A program made the position numbers and the translations under genes. A stretch of 64,000 nt of DNA, from positions 4,339,847 to 4,403,846 of the forward strand of contig NC_133647.1 in assembly GCF_009905375.1 (NCBI RefSeq), given 5' to 3'. This stretch comes from Apium graveolens (taxonomy: Eukaryota; Streptophyta; Magnoliopsida; Apiales; Apiaceae). Below, in pieces: positions 1 through 11,479 of the stretch (position 1 is its first letter; each line of letters opens with the position of its first letter). The notes beneath the pieces were generated by a model. That model saw nothing but the letters and a program-made list of their open reading frames with translations. It was not told the origin of the DNA and searched no databases.

Positions 1-1456
1 TCTCAACCTTTCAACCAACATTGCCTTCCACATTCTTGTACTAGAATCCCTTGCATTCATCAAACTGATCACTATCTCCAATTCTGCAGTTGAAGATGTT
101 TCAATGAATTATCTATTTCGCAAAATGAAGGGGACATCCGTGTAGTAGATTCTGACTTCTCTTAGAGAAACAACACATAATTTGACTATCTCCTCATCTA
201 ATTGTTGGTGATAGTCATCATTTATTGTGCTTATAGAAATTGGTAGAAAATCATCTTGATTGAAGCAGTTCCAAATAGCACCAACCTCGGCCTGATTTTT
301 TGGTTTTCTTCATGCAGTCTTGAAGTGAGTTTTGATTGGAGGTTTGAATGAAGGTGGTTTTGATATTTTCTTTAAGGAGACTTGGCTAGCTGTGATAGGT
401 ATCTTCAGTATGGAATTAGCAGTTGGCTTGTATAGGTACTTGGGCTTTTGGGTTTGGACTGATTGAATGTATGTTTGTCTAGGTTTAGGGGTTTGAGCTG
501 GTAGAGTTTTTGATACTTGAGCTTCTTGGACAATCTGTTTCTTTTTCCCTTCTCCATCCTTTCTTCTTCTTTTTCAATCACCCATTCCTTTCTTTTCTTC
601 CTTCATTTTCTTCTTTTCATCCACTTTTCTACCAGTTGCTTTGCTAGACTGACTTGGATTTGAGACATAAGATTTATATTCATCTTTCTTATGCTCATCA
701 TTATCCAAGTCATCTTTTGTATTGATTTGAGCTCTTGGCAATATAGATTCAACATTCTTCAAATATCTAGCAATAATCTTCAAGGCTTCCCCAACTTCAA
801 CAGTCTTACTCTTCTTTAACTTAAGATCTATCTATATGATCATCAAGAATTTCTTGTTCCTCATGACACGTTGCTTTGGAATCTGAAAATGTTTGCACTC
901 TCTGGTGTTAAGATAGATGTAGACCACTCCCTTGTTTGGTTGAAGATAGGCTTCAGGAAATGTAGCCATTTGACCCTTTTTGAGTTTATTGAGCAAGAGA
1001 GTGTCCTCTGAAATCACCCTGTTCACCTTATTGACAAGGATGTCTAGCTCAGATGCTCTTCATGATTGAAGATAAGAAAGAGAAACCTGCATGCACCTGT
1101 CCACACCTGAGTCATTTATGTTGGCAACAATCCTCTTTTCTTTGAATTTTCCATTAATCACCATCACTACCCTCAGGAAATTTATGTTCATATCCAAAGC
1201 TTTCTTGTATGTGAAATAATTGTTGTTTAGAGAGATTTTGAGGGCTTTGAGAAGTTCATCAAATTATTTGTCAAGACAAGGTCCTTCAGCTGCCTTCATT
1301 AGTCTGTCCATTCCAACATCATCTTTTTTTTTTTATTTTTAGCTGTAGCCGATACTTTATCTCCCCCTTAGTCTTGATAGCGGGCACAATAGGTGTAGGT
1401 GGAGGGATTTGAGTCCTTACAGCTTGAGATTTTTCCTGAAGAGTGATGTTCAAAAC

Positions 1457-2161
1457 TAGGGCTGAGCATAAATTACCCAAACCGACCGAAACCGCCCAAT
1501 CCAAACCGACCAAACCGAATTTTACGGTTTACTAATGGTTTGGTTCGGTTACGGATTGGCATTTTAAAACCCGAATTTTTTCGGTTTGGTTTCAGTTTTT
1601 ACCTCCAAACCGACCGATATAACTGAACCGAACCGAAAATTTAAATGTATTAGTAAAGTGTAATTAATAATAAAATTATTATGTACAACATATGTGTAAA
1701 CTAAAACGTATTAAAGAACTAATCATAATATATTTTATTCTAAGATATAAATATTCATCTATGAGTTATATTTTCACTATTTTATTTTTTTTCAATAAAA
1801 GCATAAGAATTGGTCGCATTTTTTTCGTACGTCTTCTTGCCTTTTTTTATTTTTCAAAGTCATTATCTTTATATATTTTTTTTTGAATATGATTATAATA
1901 GATAATAGAATTCTATAATATGGTACAAAATTTCGATTATTATTTACAATTTCAAGTTTAATTTAATTTCTAATTTTGTTTTATAGGAAAAACGGTTTAA
2001 ACCGAAACCAAACCGAACCGAACCATTTTAAACGGATTGGTTTGGTTTGGTTTTTTCACATAACGGTTTGGTTTCAGATTGAATTTTAGGGAAACCGCTA
2101 ATTTCGGTTTGGTTCGGTTTGGACCCTCCAAACCGCCCAAACCGACCGATGCTCACCCCTA
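1457..2161. mobile_element. Non-autonomous hAT-type MITE, 705 bp
   Basis: The ends are near-perfect terminal inverted repeats: TAGGGCTGAGCAT on the left, and TAGGGGTGAGCAT on the right when read on the other strand. An exact 8 bp target duplication TTCAAAAC flanks it (1449-1456 and 2162-2169). Subterminal regions are packed with AACCGA/TCGGTT repeats in opposite orientation at the two ends, a hAT hallmark. The AT-rich core (about 1650-1985) has no transposase. It sits inside the older env-like pseudogene, so it is the younger insertion. Confidence 0.9.
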
Positions 2162-2346
2162 TTCAAAACTCCCATAATAGCTCCCAAATATACTGAATTC
2201 TGCATTTATACATATTTGTGGGAGTCTATTAAAGACTTGATGTCCTGTTGCTGGCTTTGTACAAGAGAGGTAAGCTGAGATACTTGAGCAGATAGGGAGT
2301 TATTTGAGGCTTGGAGAGTTGATACTTGAGTTTGTAGATTTTGGAT

Positions 2347-3063
2347 TTAAAGGTTGGTTGAGGTGGAAGGTATATGTTGTGAACTTGATGCAAATAAGGT
2401 TCCAAAAGAATTCTGAACAACATTCTTGATCTCCTCCATTATCAAAACTGATGGTTCATACCTAGCCTTGTACAATTGATCCAACTTGACATTTGAGTCA
2501 TTAATTTGAGTTATTTGTTTCAGGATCGCTTCATGCAAGGCTATGAAAAAGTACCTCAACTTATATACATTTTCTTCAACTGGTGAGAGAGAGAGAGAGA
2601 TAGCTTGAAGCTTATTTGAAAACTTGTTGAACTTTGACTTCATGTCTGAAAAAGTTGGCATCAATTCATCAATCCCATCATTGACAATTTTCATGACTGC
2701 AATTTGATGCTTGTCTAGAGTGTTCTCCACAGCTCTTCCAATATGATGAAAGCCCTTCAGTTGAGCTTTGTACACTTCTGTTACAACATCATAAACCTCT
2801 TTAAGAGTGAGGACATTGGCATTACTTCCCATAATGGTGACGTATTCCTCTCTAAATTTAGCTAAGGCCACCTTCGTAATTATTGTGAAGTCATTTGACA
2901 ACCATGCATCCACATTACCATCTGCTTCATCTGCAATTTTCTCTTGTTGCTCCTCAACATCCTCCTTGTATGGGAGCATTATGGCCTGATAGTCTTGGTT
3001 GGACATGTCAGTGGTAAGGAGTTGTTGGGTTATGTTGGCTAGGCCTACAAGCTGATCAACCAA
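2347..3063 (-). pseudogene. Helical 238-codon block of the degenerate env-like ORF
   Basis: This is the longest uninterrupted piece of the decayed minus-strand ORF. It is rich in Lys, Glu, Asn and Ile, with regular heptad-like spacing (for example KFNKFSNKLQAIS), suggesting helices or a coiled coil. No catalytic motif is present. It is in line with the other fragments of the same accessory frame and is best read as a remnant rather than a gene. Confidence 0.4.
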
Positions 3064-5269
3064 AAGATCATTGATTGTGGTTGGTTGGGCTTGAACATCT
3101 TGCAGGCATTAATAAATGATGTGTTTAGGATGGTGGGTAGTGATTGATGTTGATGGTTAGTTGGAAGTGTTTGAAGTGGATGGGGATCGATGTGGTAATT
3201 GTTCCTGTGACAGGGGTCACAGTTGAACTCATAGTAGGAACTGTGGTTGTGATAGTGTGTTGTTCACTAGCAGAGTGAACCTCCATTTGAATTAAAGGGG
3301 ATTTGACCAGGTTACTATCATGTACCATGACCTCAAACTCTTTTTCCTCTTACAAGAAACTGACACCTGAATGTGCTAGACTTGACTCATCAATGACTGG
3401 ATCATTGGCAATTTGACTTTCAGCTGACAAAACAATTTCAGTTAGGGTTATGAGGAGAGTTGTTCTTGCTTGAGAAACCTCCAATGAAATTTAAGGGGCT
3501 TTGAGTAGCTCCCCCTCAAGAGTACTACCCTTAAATCTAGTAGTCTGTGAAGACTATGGTGCACGTGAAGGTGCAGTAGAAACCTGTACAAGGTCTTCAA
3601 AACTGATGAAACCTCTATATTTTTATGGTGTCATCAAGATCTACCTCATCATATAGCCTCTCACCATTCACTAATTGTTTCTGAGTGGTGACCACAATTT
3701 CTTGAACCGTGTCACTTGAAGTTGGCAAGGCTTGAGAAGTGGATTCAAGCCTTTCATTATATAAAGAAGAAATTTGGGAAATAAGATTAGAGACTTCAAA
3801 ATTGATTTTTGGCAACTCCCTTGAATGGATGAGGGTGTTTCAACTGATATTCTCTCATTGTGTGTGCCAACTAAATGACTTCTTTCAAACCCTTGAGAGT
3901 GCTCAAGAGATGGTGCAGACTCTATACAGGATAAATTGGAGAGAATGTTTTGTTCAATGGTGACACCTTGTTGAGAATGTACCCCTAGAGTCTGTTGATA
4001 CCCCTTTGTTACAACTGCATCTTTTTGAGAAGTTGCAGAGGTGGCTATTTGAGTGGTCAACTCAACCTTCCTTAACTTCTTTGACTTTATGACCAGGGTT
4101 GATTCTATTCATGTTTGGTCCTCACCACCATCGGTAACAGTTACTACATGTGTTTGCTTTCTTTTCTTTTTATTAACTCCATCCTTTTGAGAGGAAGAAG
4201 CAGATGGCTTCCTAGCATCTAATGGTTGAGAAGAAATGGTCTCAGTTGTGGAATGCCCATGTGTGCTATCCTGTTTGTGTACTTTTATAGGTGTAGAGGC
4301 TATAGTTGTATTACTAATGGCACTGGTTCTCATGTCAAATATTGGGTAAGGATAGGTTCTAAAGCTCTCCAACATAAAGTCGGTGATATTTATAGCTACC
4401 TTTACCTGATTCTTTATAATTAGTGAACCAAATAAAACTTTGGACACTTGTTTACAAATGCCTATTTGAATTCTATCTATACCACTAGTCATATGAATGT
4501 TAGCTACTTTATGAAAGTGGACATTATAGATCTAGGGAAGAAAATTTTTTTATCTCTACTTACCAAAGACATTATTAGCCTTGTGCTCAGTTCTTCCAGG
4601 ATAAGCTTCCAACATTCAGTTATCTGTTGTAAGTCATGGAGTACACCGACTTCTGCATTACACTGGAGATGTTGTCCTAGCCAGTCTTTTTACATGTGAA
4701 TGCTCTAATGATAGAGTCAAACACAAAAAACCATTCCCTTATGAGATTCTTCTTATTCAGTCTTGCCATGTCAATCTTCTCACTATAGTTGATGAAGTTC
4801 ATGAACTTAGCCAATTCCCGTGTTGTTGGAACCTCCACAATGTTGTCTGTAGAAGTCCCCAAAACTTTGTTGATATCATTTGTATTAAATTTCACAGCTA
4901 CGCCTTGAATTGTGTAGTTCACCACCAAAGACACAGTTTGATCTTCATGGACAATGGTGTTGATCACAACAGAGTTCCAAAATTAATTCAACGCGTCCAA
5001 GTAAAGCACATGATTAGCTGTCAAGGCCCCTGAGATATATGAATTTGCAATGAATTTCATAAAGCACTTGAAGTTGTCAGGAGCTTGGTTTGCATCAATA
5101 AATGCCAAATAGTTGGTGCCCACTTTTGGGATAAAAGCTCTAACGTTGTTGGCGGCCATTAGAAAGAGTTGAGTTTGGGTGGGTAAGAAATTGAGAAAGA
5201 AAGAGTTTGAAACGAGTGACAGCGGTGAAAATTTGCAGAAATAAGGTCAATTGAGATCTCGAAAGCGTA

Positions 5270-5800
5270 AAGAGGGGTCATGTCGAGATGTCTGGGTATT
5301 TACAGGCTAGATATGTGACTTGTCAAGAAGTAATAATAAACGGTTGATATTTTCTTATCGAGAAGTCACGTGAATTGGAAAACTCATGTCGAGATGTCAC
5401 TATCCTCACTTTTATCGAGAACTAAATAACGACTTATCAAGATGTAGAATAAATACCCATTTTGTCCTAATTGGACTGAATTATTTCAATTTATATTGAA
5501 TAAATCAACATAAAATTAGAATTGATTTTATATCAAAAGTATTTTACCGAAATAATTTATTAAATTAAATAATTCCAGTTCTGAGTTATTGATAAGTCCA
5601 AAATTTATAATTGTAGAGAACTCCATATTGATACTTATATCGGGATCTCTACAATACTTATCGAGAAGTAACAAAGATGCTTGTCGAGAAGTCCATCGAG
5701 AAGTCATGAAAAAGACTTATCAAAAACTCTGTCGAAAAGTCTCAAAATTGTCGAAAAGTCATTTAGACTTATCGAGAAGTCAATTTTCACCTTTTTATCC
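5270..5800. repeat. Field of short interspersed 'cgagaagtc' repeats
   Basis: About a dozen variants of a 9-12 bp motif (tatcgagaagtc, tgtcgagatgtc, tgtcgaaaagtc) recur at irregular spacing. They lie just upstream of the start of the minus-strand env-like ORF. Clustered short repeats of this type are found in LTR U3 or promoter regions of Sireviruses, so this may be a piece of LTR or leader. No LTR boundary could be fixed. Confidence 0.6.
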
Positions 5801-5819
5801 CTGATCGGGTTTTAAGCAG

Positions 5820-6750
5820 TTCGTTTAATAATTGTTAATTTTTAAAAAAAATATTTTTAATTTTTAAAAAATATTTTTCAATTGTTAATCTAACTTAAAA
5901 TATAAGAAATAAGATAATTAAATTTAAAAATTATATATTTAAGTTCATTTATGTAAAAAAAAATTCTAACTTATAAGTAAAATTATCTAAACACTTATAT
6001 AATTTATAAATATTTATCTATTAAGTCACTTATTCATTTTAAGTCGTAAGTTACTTATTTTAAAATTTTCCAAACATGCACAATCAATATATGTTATAAT
6101 AAATTTCCGGGGTAAGCCGGATTCGAATCCGGACCTGAGACAACAGAAGATAAATTCATAATCATTTGAATATCCAATACTCATAATTTATTTAACCAAA
6201 ACTCAAAAAATTTGCTAAACCTTACATTCAATATATATGTTAATTTCTACTTTACTTTTTTGAATATACCGACTACATTTTATGGATTAAATTTAATCTT
6301 ATCGTTATAACGTATGGTGACTAACATGTTTTTATTGAATCAGTGTATACAAATTATAAGATACAAACAAGAAAATATATAATTTGCTTACAAACATTGT
6401 GCATATTGGTTATATCTTACATGAAAATTATAGACATTAATAAACAAAATTTGTATTCGATATATACGAGATGTTGCACAATATTATTAAAAAGAAAACC
6501 ATCAAAAATGTTACATTTGCATGGTGCATCATTTTTATTTAAAAAATGACTTTTCCCCCATTTTTATATAAAAAAATGACCGTTTCTCATACGGGATATA
6601 GAAATTGTGTCGGGGAGTATTTGAATCAATGAAATGATCGACTTATTTTTTTTTCGTTATATTAGCAATTACACACACACCATTTTTTAAAAAACAAGAA
6701 AACCAGTATCAAAAGCAATGGAAATGGAATAGTGGCAGTAGTAGACTAGT
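5820..6750. other. AT-rich spacer, no gene seen
   Basis: The sequence is AT-rich with several poly-A and poly-T runs. The only noteworthy element is a stem-loop near 6118-6133 (ccggattcgaatccgg) that resembles a tRNA T-arm or B-box; the rest of a tRNA is absent. No supported coding region. Confidence 0.5.
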
Positions 6751-6754
6751 AGCT

Positions 6755-8588
6755 AAACATTACAAGACCTATCTAAGAATGATCTGATTTCTTCACGTCT
6801 TGTTCTTGTTCTTCTTTCAGCATCTTATTTAGTTAACAGAACATATCAAAAGCACACATTTTTAGTTTTCACAAGGTTACTAAGCCCTATATGCCTATGT
6901 GCCTGAATCAAAGGAGTGAAACACATTACATTCTCAAATCTAACATAACAAGAACAAAGAGAACACATAAAACAACAACCTATTACATTCATTTACTCCA
7001 ATATTTCTCTTCTTGATCACCGTCCTTCATCTCAACCTCGACCAACCCCGACTTAAACTTCCTAATATCTTCGACAACAGCATTCATAAAAAACCCGAAG
7101 AAATTAAGAACAGATGCAGGAGTCAAACATTACTAGACCTATCTAAGAATGTCACATTTGGTTCTTGTTCTTTCATTCAACATCTTATTTAGTTAACACA
7201 ACACATCAAAAGCACATGTTTAGTAAACCACATTACATTCTCAAATCTAACAAAACAAGAACAATGAAAACACATAAAACAACAACCTATTACATTCATT
7301 CACTCTAATCTTTCTCTTCTTGATCACCATCCTTCACCTCAACCTCGACCTCAACCAACCCCGACTTAAAATTCCTTACATCTTGGACAACAGCATTCAT
7401 AAAAAACCCGAAGAAATTAAGAACAGATGTAGGAGTCAAACATTACTAGACCTATCTAAGAATGTCACATCTTGTTCTTTCTTTCAACATCTTATTTAGT
7501 TAACGCAACACATAAAATGCACATGTTTAGTAAACCACATTACATTCTCAAATCTAACAAAAGAAGAACAAAGAAAACACATAAAACAACCTATTATATT
7601 CATTCACTCCAATCTTTGTCTTCTTGATCACCATCCTTCACCTCAACCTCGACCTCAACCAACCCCGACTTAAACTTCCTTACATCTTCGACAGCAGCAT
7701 TCATAAAAAAACCCAAAGAATTAAGAACAGATGTAGGAGTTAAACATTACTAGACCTATCTAAGAATGTCACATTTGATTCTTGTTCTTTCTTTCAACAT
7801 CTTATTTAGTTAACACAACATATCAAATGCACATGTTTAGTAAACCACATTACATTCTCAAATCTAACAAAATAAGAACAAAGAAAACACATAAAACAAC
7901 AACCTATTATATTCATTCACTCCAATCTTTCTCTTCTTGATCACCGTCCTTCACCTCAAGCTCGACCTCAACCAACCCCGACTTAAACTTCCTTACATCT
8001 TCGACAGCAGCATTCATAAAAAAACCAGAAGAATTAAGAACAGATGTAGGAGTTAAACATTACTAGACCTATCTAAGAATGTCACATTTGGTTCTTGTTC
8101 TTTCTTTCAACATCTTATTTAGTTAACACAACACATCAAATGCACATGTTTAGTGAACCACATTACATTCTCAAATCTGACAAAACAAGAACAAAAACAA
8201 ATATAAAACAAACACCTCATCCTCAATCTAAATAGTCGCAGCAACCTCATTGCATTCATTCACTCCAATACTTCTCTTCTGGTTCTTCTTGATCACCGTC
8301 CTTTCCCTTATCCTCGACCTCAACCAACACCGCCTTAAACTTCCTAACATCTTCCGCAGCAGCATTTCTAAACAACCCGAAGAAATTAAAACCAGACTAG
8401 ACCTATCTAAGAATGTCACATTTGGTTCTTGTTCTTTCTTTCAACATCTTATTTAGTTAACACAACACATCAAAAGCAATGTTTAGTGAACTACAATACA
8501 TTCTCAAATCTAACAAAAAAGAACAAAAGAAAAACATAAAACAAACACCTCATTCTCAATCTAAATCATCACAGCAACCTCATTGCAT
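6755..8588 (-). repeat. Tandem array of five truncated copies of the aldolase gene 3' end
   Basis: Units of roughly 300-380 bp recur; the shared string aaacattactagacc begins near 6755, 7135, 7438, 7742 and 8055, with a variant near 8390. On the minus strand each unit holds a copy of about the last 40 codons of the neighbouring aldolase gene (starting at the GLFRNAAVED segment), its stop and its 3' flank. The tail copies lie near 6998-7100, 7305-7412, 7600-7715, 7917-8027 and 8265-8385. None has upstream coding sequence. The copy nearest the gene is most like it; the distal ones share small deletions and changes (GFFMNAAVED). They are not functional genes, but they lie where the transcript's 3' UTR or read-through would be. 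Confidence 0.9.
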
Positions 8589-9602
8589 TCACTCACTCCA
8601 ATACTTCTCTTCTGGTTCTTCTTGATCACCGTCCTTTCCCTTATCCTCGACCTCAACCAACCCCGCCTTAAACTTCCTAACATCTTCCACAGCAGCATTC
8701 CTAAACAACCCGATATCAACAGCACCCGAAACCATATGATACCCTCTCTTCCTCAACTCCTCAGGACCATCATGTGGCATTGCAAAACCCGACAAAAAAG
8801 TCCCATCATACTCCTTCCCTTTCTTCTTCCCCGTCTTAAGCACTCCTTTCTCCGCAACCCTCATCATTTCCTTCACTTTCTTATTCCCCGGATCCCACAA
8901 ATACCCCATACTCGCACTCAAATCCAACGGCCCCATTTGAATACAATCCACACCCTCCACTTCCGCAATCTCCTCCACCCTCTTCACCGCGTCCTGGCAC
9001 TCAACCTGACACATGATTAACAACTCTTCCATATAAGTATCCAAATACCCCTCATCAATCCCATACCCCGAAGCCCTAACAACCGTATGAGCCGATCCCC
9101 GGACCCCATTAGGCGGAAACCTGCAATACGAAACAGCCCTTTTCGCCAATTTAGGCGAATCAATCATGGGAAACATGATCCCCTGAGGTCCAAGATCAAG
9201 GGCCTTTTTGGCCCAAGATTCTGAAGTTTCCGGGATTCTAATAATCCCGGAAGTACGAGTCCCCGAAAGTGCCCGTAAACAATCCACACAATCCAAGATT
9301 CCACCAGGGCCGTGTTCTAGGTCAATCACTACAAAGTCATAACCCGAGAGCCCGGAAATTTCAGCAAGGGTTGGAGATGAAGTTAGCAAGAAAATGCCGT
9401 AAAGGGTTTCGCCTTTACGGAGGCGGGTTTTGAGGGTAGGAGGTGGAAAGGAGAATGATGAGGAGGTGATGGTGGATCTGAGGGGTTTTAGAGTGTGGGG
9501 AAAAGAGAGGTGGGGTTTTGAGAAATGGGGGTTTAGAGATTGTGGGAGGTGTTTGATTAGAGATTTGAGGTTTAAGGTTGTGGCAATTGTAGCAGCAGCC
9601 AT
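8589..9602 (-). CDS. HpcH/HpaI aldolase family protein, organelle-targeted (intact, single exon)
   Basis: A 337-residue open frame without introns. Residues 1-60 are Ser/Thr/Leu-rich with few acidic residues and read as a chloroplast or mitochondrial transit peptide. The rest follows the class II pyruvate aldolase fold of the HpcH/HpaI family: VVIDLEHGPGG near 92-102, IRIPE near 120, PMIDSPKLAKRAV near 143, GVRGSAHT near 165, a metal-ligand region CQVECQDAVKRVEEI, and IQMGPLDLSASMG carrying the expected Asp. The family cleaves or forms 2-keto acids by divalent-metal aldol chemistry. Plant members (At4g10750 type) have no firmly established substrate. The acidic C-terminus (QEEPEEKYWSE) is duplicated in the tandem array just downstream. 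The Met at 9602 is preferred because it opens the transit peptide. Confidence 0.92.
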   Translation of the reverse strand: MAAATIATTLNLKSLIKHLPQSLNPHFSKPHLSFPHTLKPLRSTITSSSFSFPPPTLKTRLRKGETLYGIFLLTSSPTLAEISGLSGYDFVVIDLEHGPGGILDCVDCLRALSGTRTSGIIRIPETSESWAKKALDLGPQGIMFPMIDSPKLAKRAVSYCRFPPNGVRGSAHTVVRASGYGIDEGYLDTYMEELLIMCQVECQDAVKRVEEIAEVEGVDCIQMGPLDLSASMGYLWDPGNKKVKEMMRVAEKGVLKTGKKKGKEYDGTFLSGFAMPHDGPEELRKRGYHMVSGAVDIGLFRNAAVEDVRKFKAGLVEVEDKGKDGDQEEPEEKYWSE

Positions 9603-9744
9603 TGTGAAAGTGAAAGAGAAATGTTGGAGGAGAGATTGTTGATGAAGTATAGAGTCTACAAAGTCATTTGTTTTTCCTAGTTTGGATTAGGAGAGTTCTA
9701 GATCTGGGCAATTGCCAAATGAGATGTGTGTCATCTTTCTTGGA

Positions 9745-10260
9745 CATTTGTTTGACTTTATTTGACAAATTTAATCTTCGACCGAACTCTTGACTATGTG
9801 AGTCTATCAACGAAGGATCAGCGAGAGTCTAATTATTCAATAAATGATATAGGTATTTATTTGATAAATTTGATCTTCGATTGAGATTCGAACTCATGAC
9901 TATCAATGAACTTATTTGTTTGACTTTATTTGACAAATTTGATCTTCGACCTACAGTCGAACTCATGACTCGAACTCATGACTATATTAATTAGCGAGAA
10001 TCAAACTTATGTGAGATTCGAACTCATAATTATCAATGAACTTATTTGTTTGGCTTTATTTGACAAATTTGATCTTTGACCTACAGTCGAACTCATAACT
10101 CGAACTAATGACTATATTAATGAATGATCAGCGAAAATCAAACTCATGACATGATTTTTTCAAAAAAGGATATAACCTTATTTGACAAATTTGATATTCG
10201 ACCGAAACTCGAACTCATGACTCTATTAATGAAGAATCAGTGAGAGTTGATTTCATGAAT
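9745..10260. repeat. Dispersed direct repeats around 'ttatttgacaaatttgatcttcgacc'-type units
   Basis: Five imperfect copies of a segment with tatttgacaaatttgatctt followed by cgaactcatgac occur near 9755, 9865, 9930, 10050 and 10180. Spacing is irregular (65-130 bp). The 'ttcgaactcatgac' part looks like a tRNA B-box and could derive from a SINE, but no complete SINE is recognisable. This region lies upstream of the aldolase gene. Confidence 0.6.
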
Positions 10261-11395
10261 GTTTCAATAAAAGAAAATAAATTACTTGAGTTACGAATAC
10301 TTGAGCTATATAATCGTGCTCTCTCGATAATAATTTTACTTCAGAGAAAAATGTAAGCTTTTTATGAAAATAGAGTACGTGGAGAAAATTTTAACTAACT
10401 ACAGTGAAAGCTTAGTAGTTGTACTCAATATGGATCAATATTATAAAATGAGTCTAGAGTTTTATTCAAATAATGATCGCAATACATTTGAAGGAGTGAT
10501 ACTGATTTTTCATTTGAATACAAGGAGTTTATTTGCTCACGCCGAGCTCAAGGCAAGTGGCCTCTAAAGAAGCAATGGATGTGGGCTTCCCATTGTAGCT
10601 GAAGTTATGATATTTACAATGATGTTCGACTGTAGATATGCCTATCAATTCTCGTTAATATGATCAGCGAGAATCAATTGTAGTGATGCAATTGTAAGTT
10701 TTTTTAACTTAGTAACCCACTTGAAAGTTTTTAACGAGTATAGTGATGAATATGCCTATTCAAAACAAAACAACTTATCTAGTCTACATTAGACATTAAC
10801 AGTGGGCCAACTCAGACGAGTACTCGGAAATCGGAGTTGAATCGATTCAGATGGATTTTAAAAACGAGTACTCGAAAAATCGGTCGATTACTCGGATTTT
10901 AAAGACATAACCGACTATATCCGATTTCCGAGTTTTACGGCCAGGTACATGAGTCATATGATATGATCCGATAGAGTGTACTATTTGTGCATTACAGAAT
11001 GTATCTTCCAATATACATAAGAAAACTGGTACTTCTATGTTTACAATTTGATCTACAATGCAATGAACTACAATTTGGTACTTCTATGTACTCGGTTTAG
11101 ATTTGTAACTCAACCTAATATCAGTTATCAAGAGAATGACTTCCCTGGAGATAAAACAAGGAATATATATATATATATATATTCAAAAGCATACCACAAG
11201 AAAGATGAAATTCAGCTTTGAATTGTCTCATATTCCTCGTAAATTTAGATTGGTATATATTGATAACCGCATAAATAACAAAGATGAAATTTTGTATGGT
11301 TCCACCAAGTGGATCAACAAATTAAAGTTTACCGAAATTATTCTCATGATTCACTTGTAGCAAGTAGGGAATCATAATAAAATACATGAATGTAA
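10261..11395. other. Intergenic spacer, no gene seen
   Basis: It lies between the aldolase promoter side and the 3' end of NDPK3. It contains a small inverted-repeat element at 10822-10933 and an (AT)n run near 11163-11182. Short open frames here lack codon-use support or recognisable motifs. Confidence 0.5.
10822..10933. repeat. Small inverted-repeat (MITE-like) element
   Basis: The 14 bp arms actcggaaatcgga (10822-10835) and its exact reverse complement (10920-10933) enclose about 84 bp with further 'gagtactcg' repeats. The style matches the subterminal repeats of the hAT elements elsewhere in this window. Ends and target duplication could not be fixed. Confidence 0.4.
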
Positions 11396-11397
11396 AC

Positions 11398-11406
11398 CAT
11401 TTTATT
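11398..11406 (-). terminator. Candidate polyadenylation signal of NDPK3
   Basis: On the minus strand the string AATAAAA lies about 75 bases beyond the NDPK3 stop codon, a usual position for a plant near-upstream polyadenylation element. Confidence 0.4.
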
Positions 11407-11479
11407 CTGACGACTCTATCCAGTATCTCATTTCTTGGAAAGAAAAAATGTTTCAAAGCTACTGAAGAAGCAAGTCTTC

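Larger units (their letters stand above)
1..5159 (-). pseudogene. Degenerate retroelement accessory (env-like) ORF, minus strand
   Basis: A long decayed reading frame runs leftwards from a start codon at 5159. The first block (5159-4677) opens MAANNVRAFIPKVGTNYLAF and is open apart from one in-frame TAA near 4985. It continues with stops and frameshifts through blocks at 4492-4109, 4060-3671, 3063-2347, 1026-832 and 783-574. The blocks are low-complexity, Ser/Thr/Lys-rich and partly helical, and no enzyme motif is visible. The style resembles the extra 3' ORF carried by plant Sirevirus-type copia elements or the 'plant transposon protein' ORFs of gypsy elements; that assignment is inference. 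No LTR or polymerase is visible in the window for this element. The frame is also interrupted by a hAT-type MITE at 1457-2161. Confidence 0.5.

Noticed and set aside
5270..5800. Possible CRISPR-like array
   Set aside because: Short motifs at irregular spacing with no uniform repeats or spacers, in plant nuclear DNA.
6107..6140. tRNA-like T-arm ccggattcgaatccgg
   Set aside because: No acceptor, D or anticodon arms could be placed around it; probably a chance or SINE-derived piece.
8250..9020. Plus-strand frames of 68 and 145 codons over the aldolase gene and its tail copy
   Set aside because: Antisense shadows of the aldolase coding sequence, rich in Leu/Pro/His with no motif.
10364..10567. 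67-codon plus-strand frame
   Set aside because: No motif, no splice context and no similarity that I recognise; compatible with chance in AT-rich sequence.
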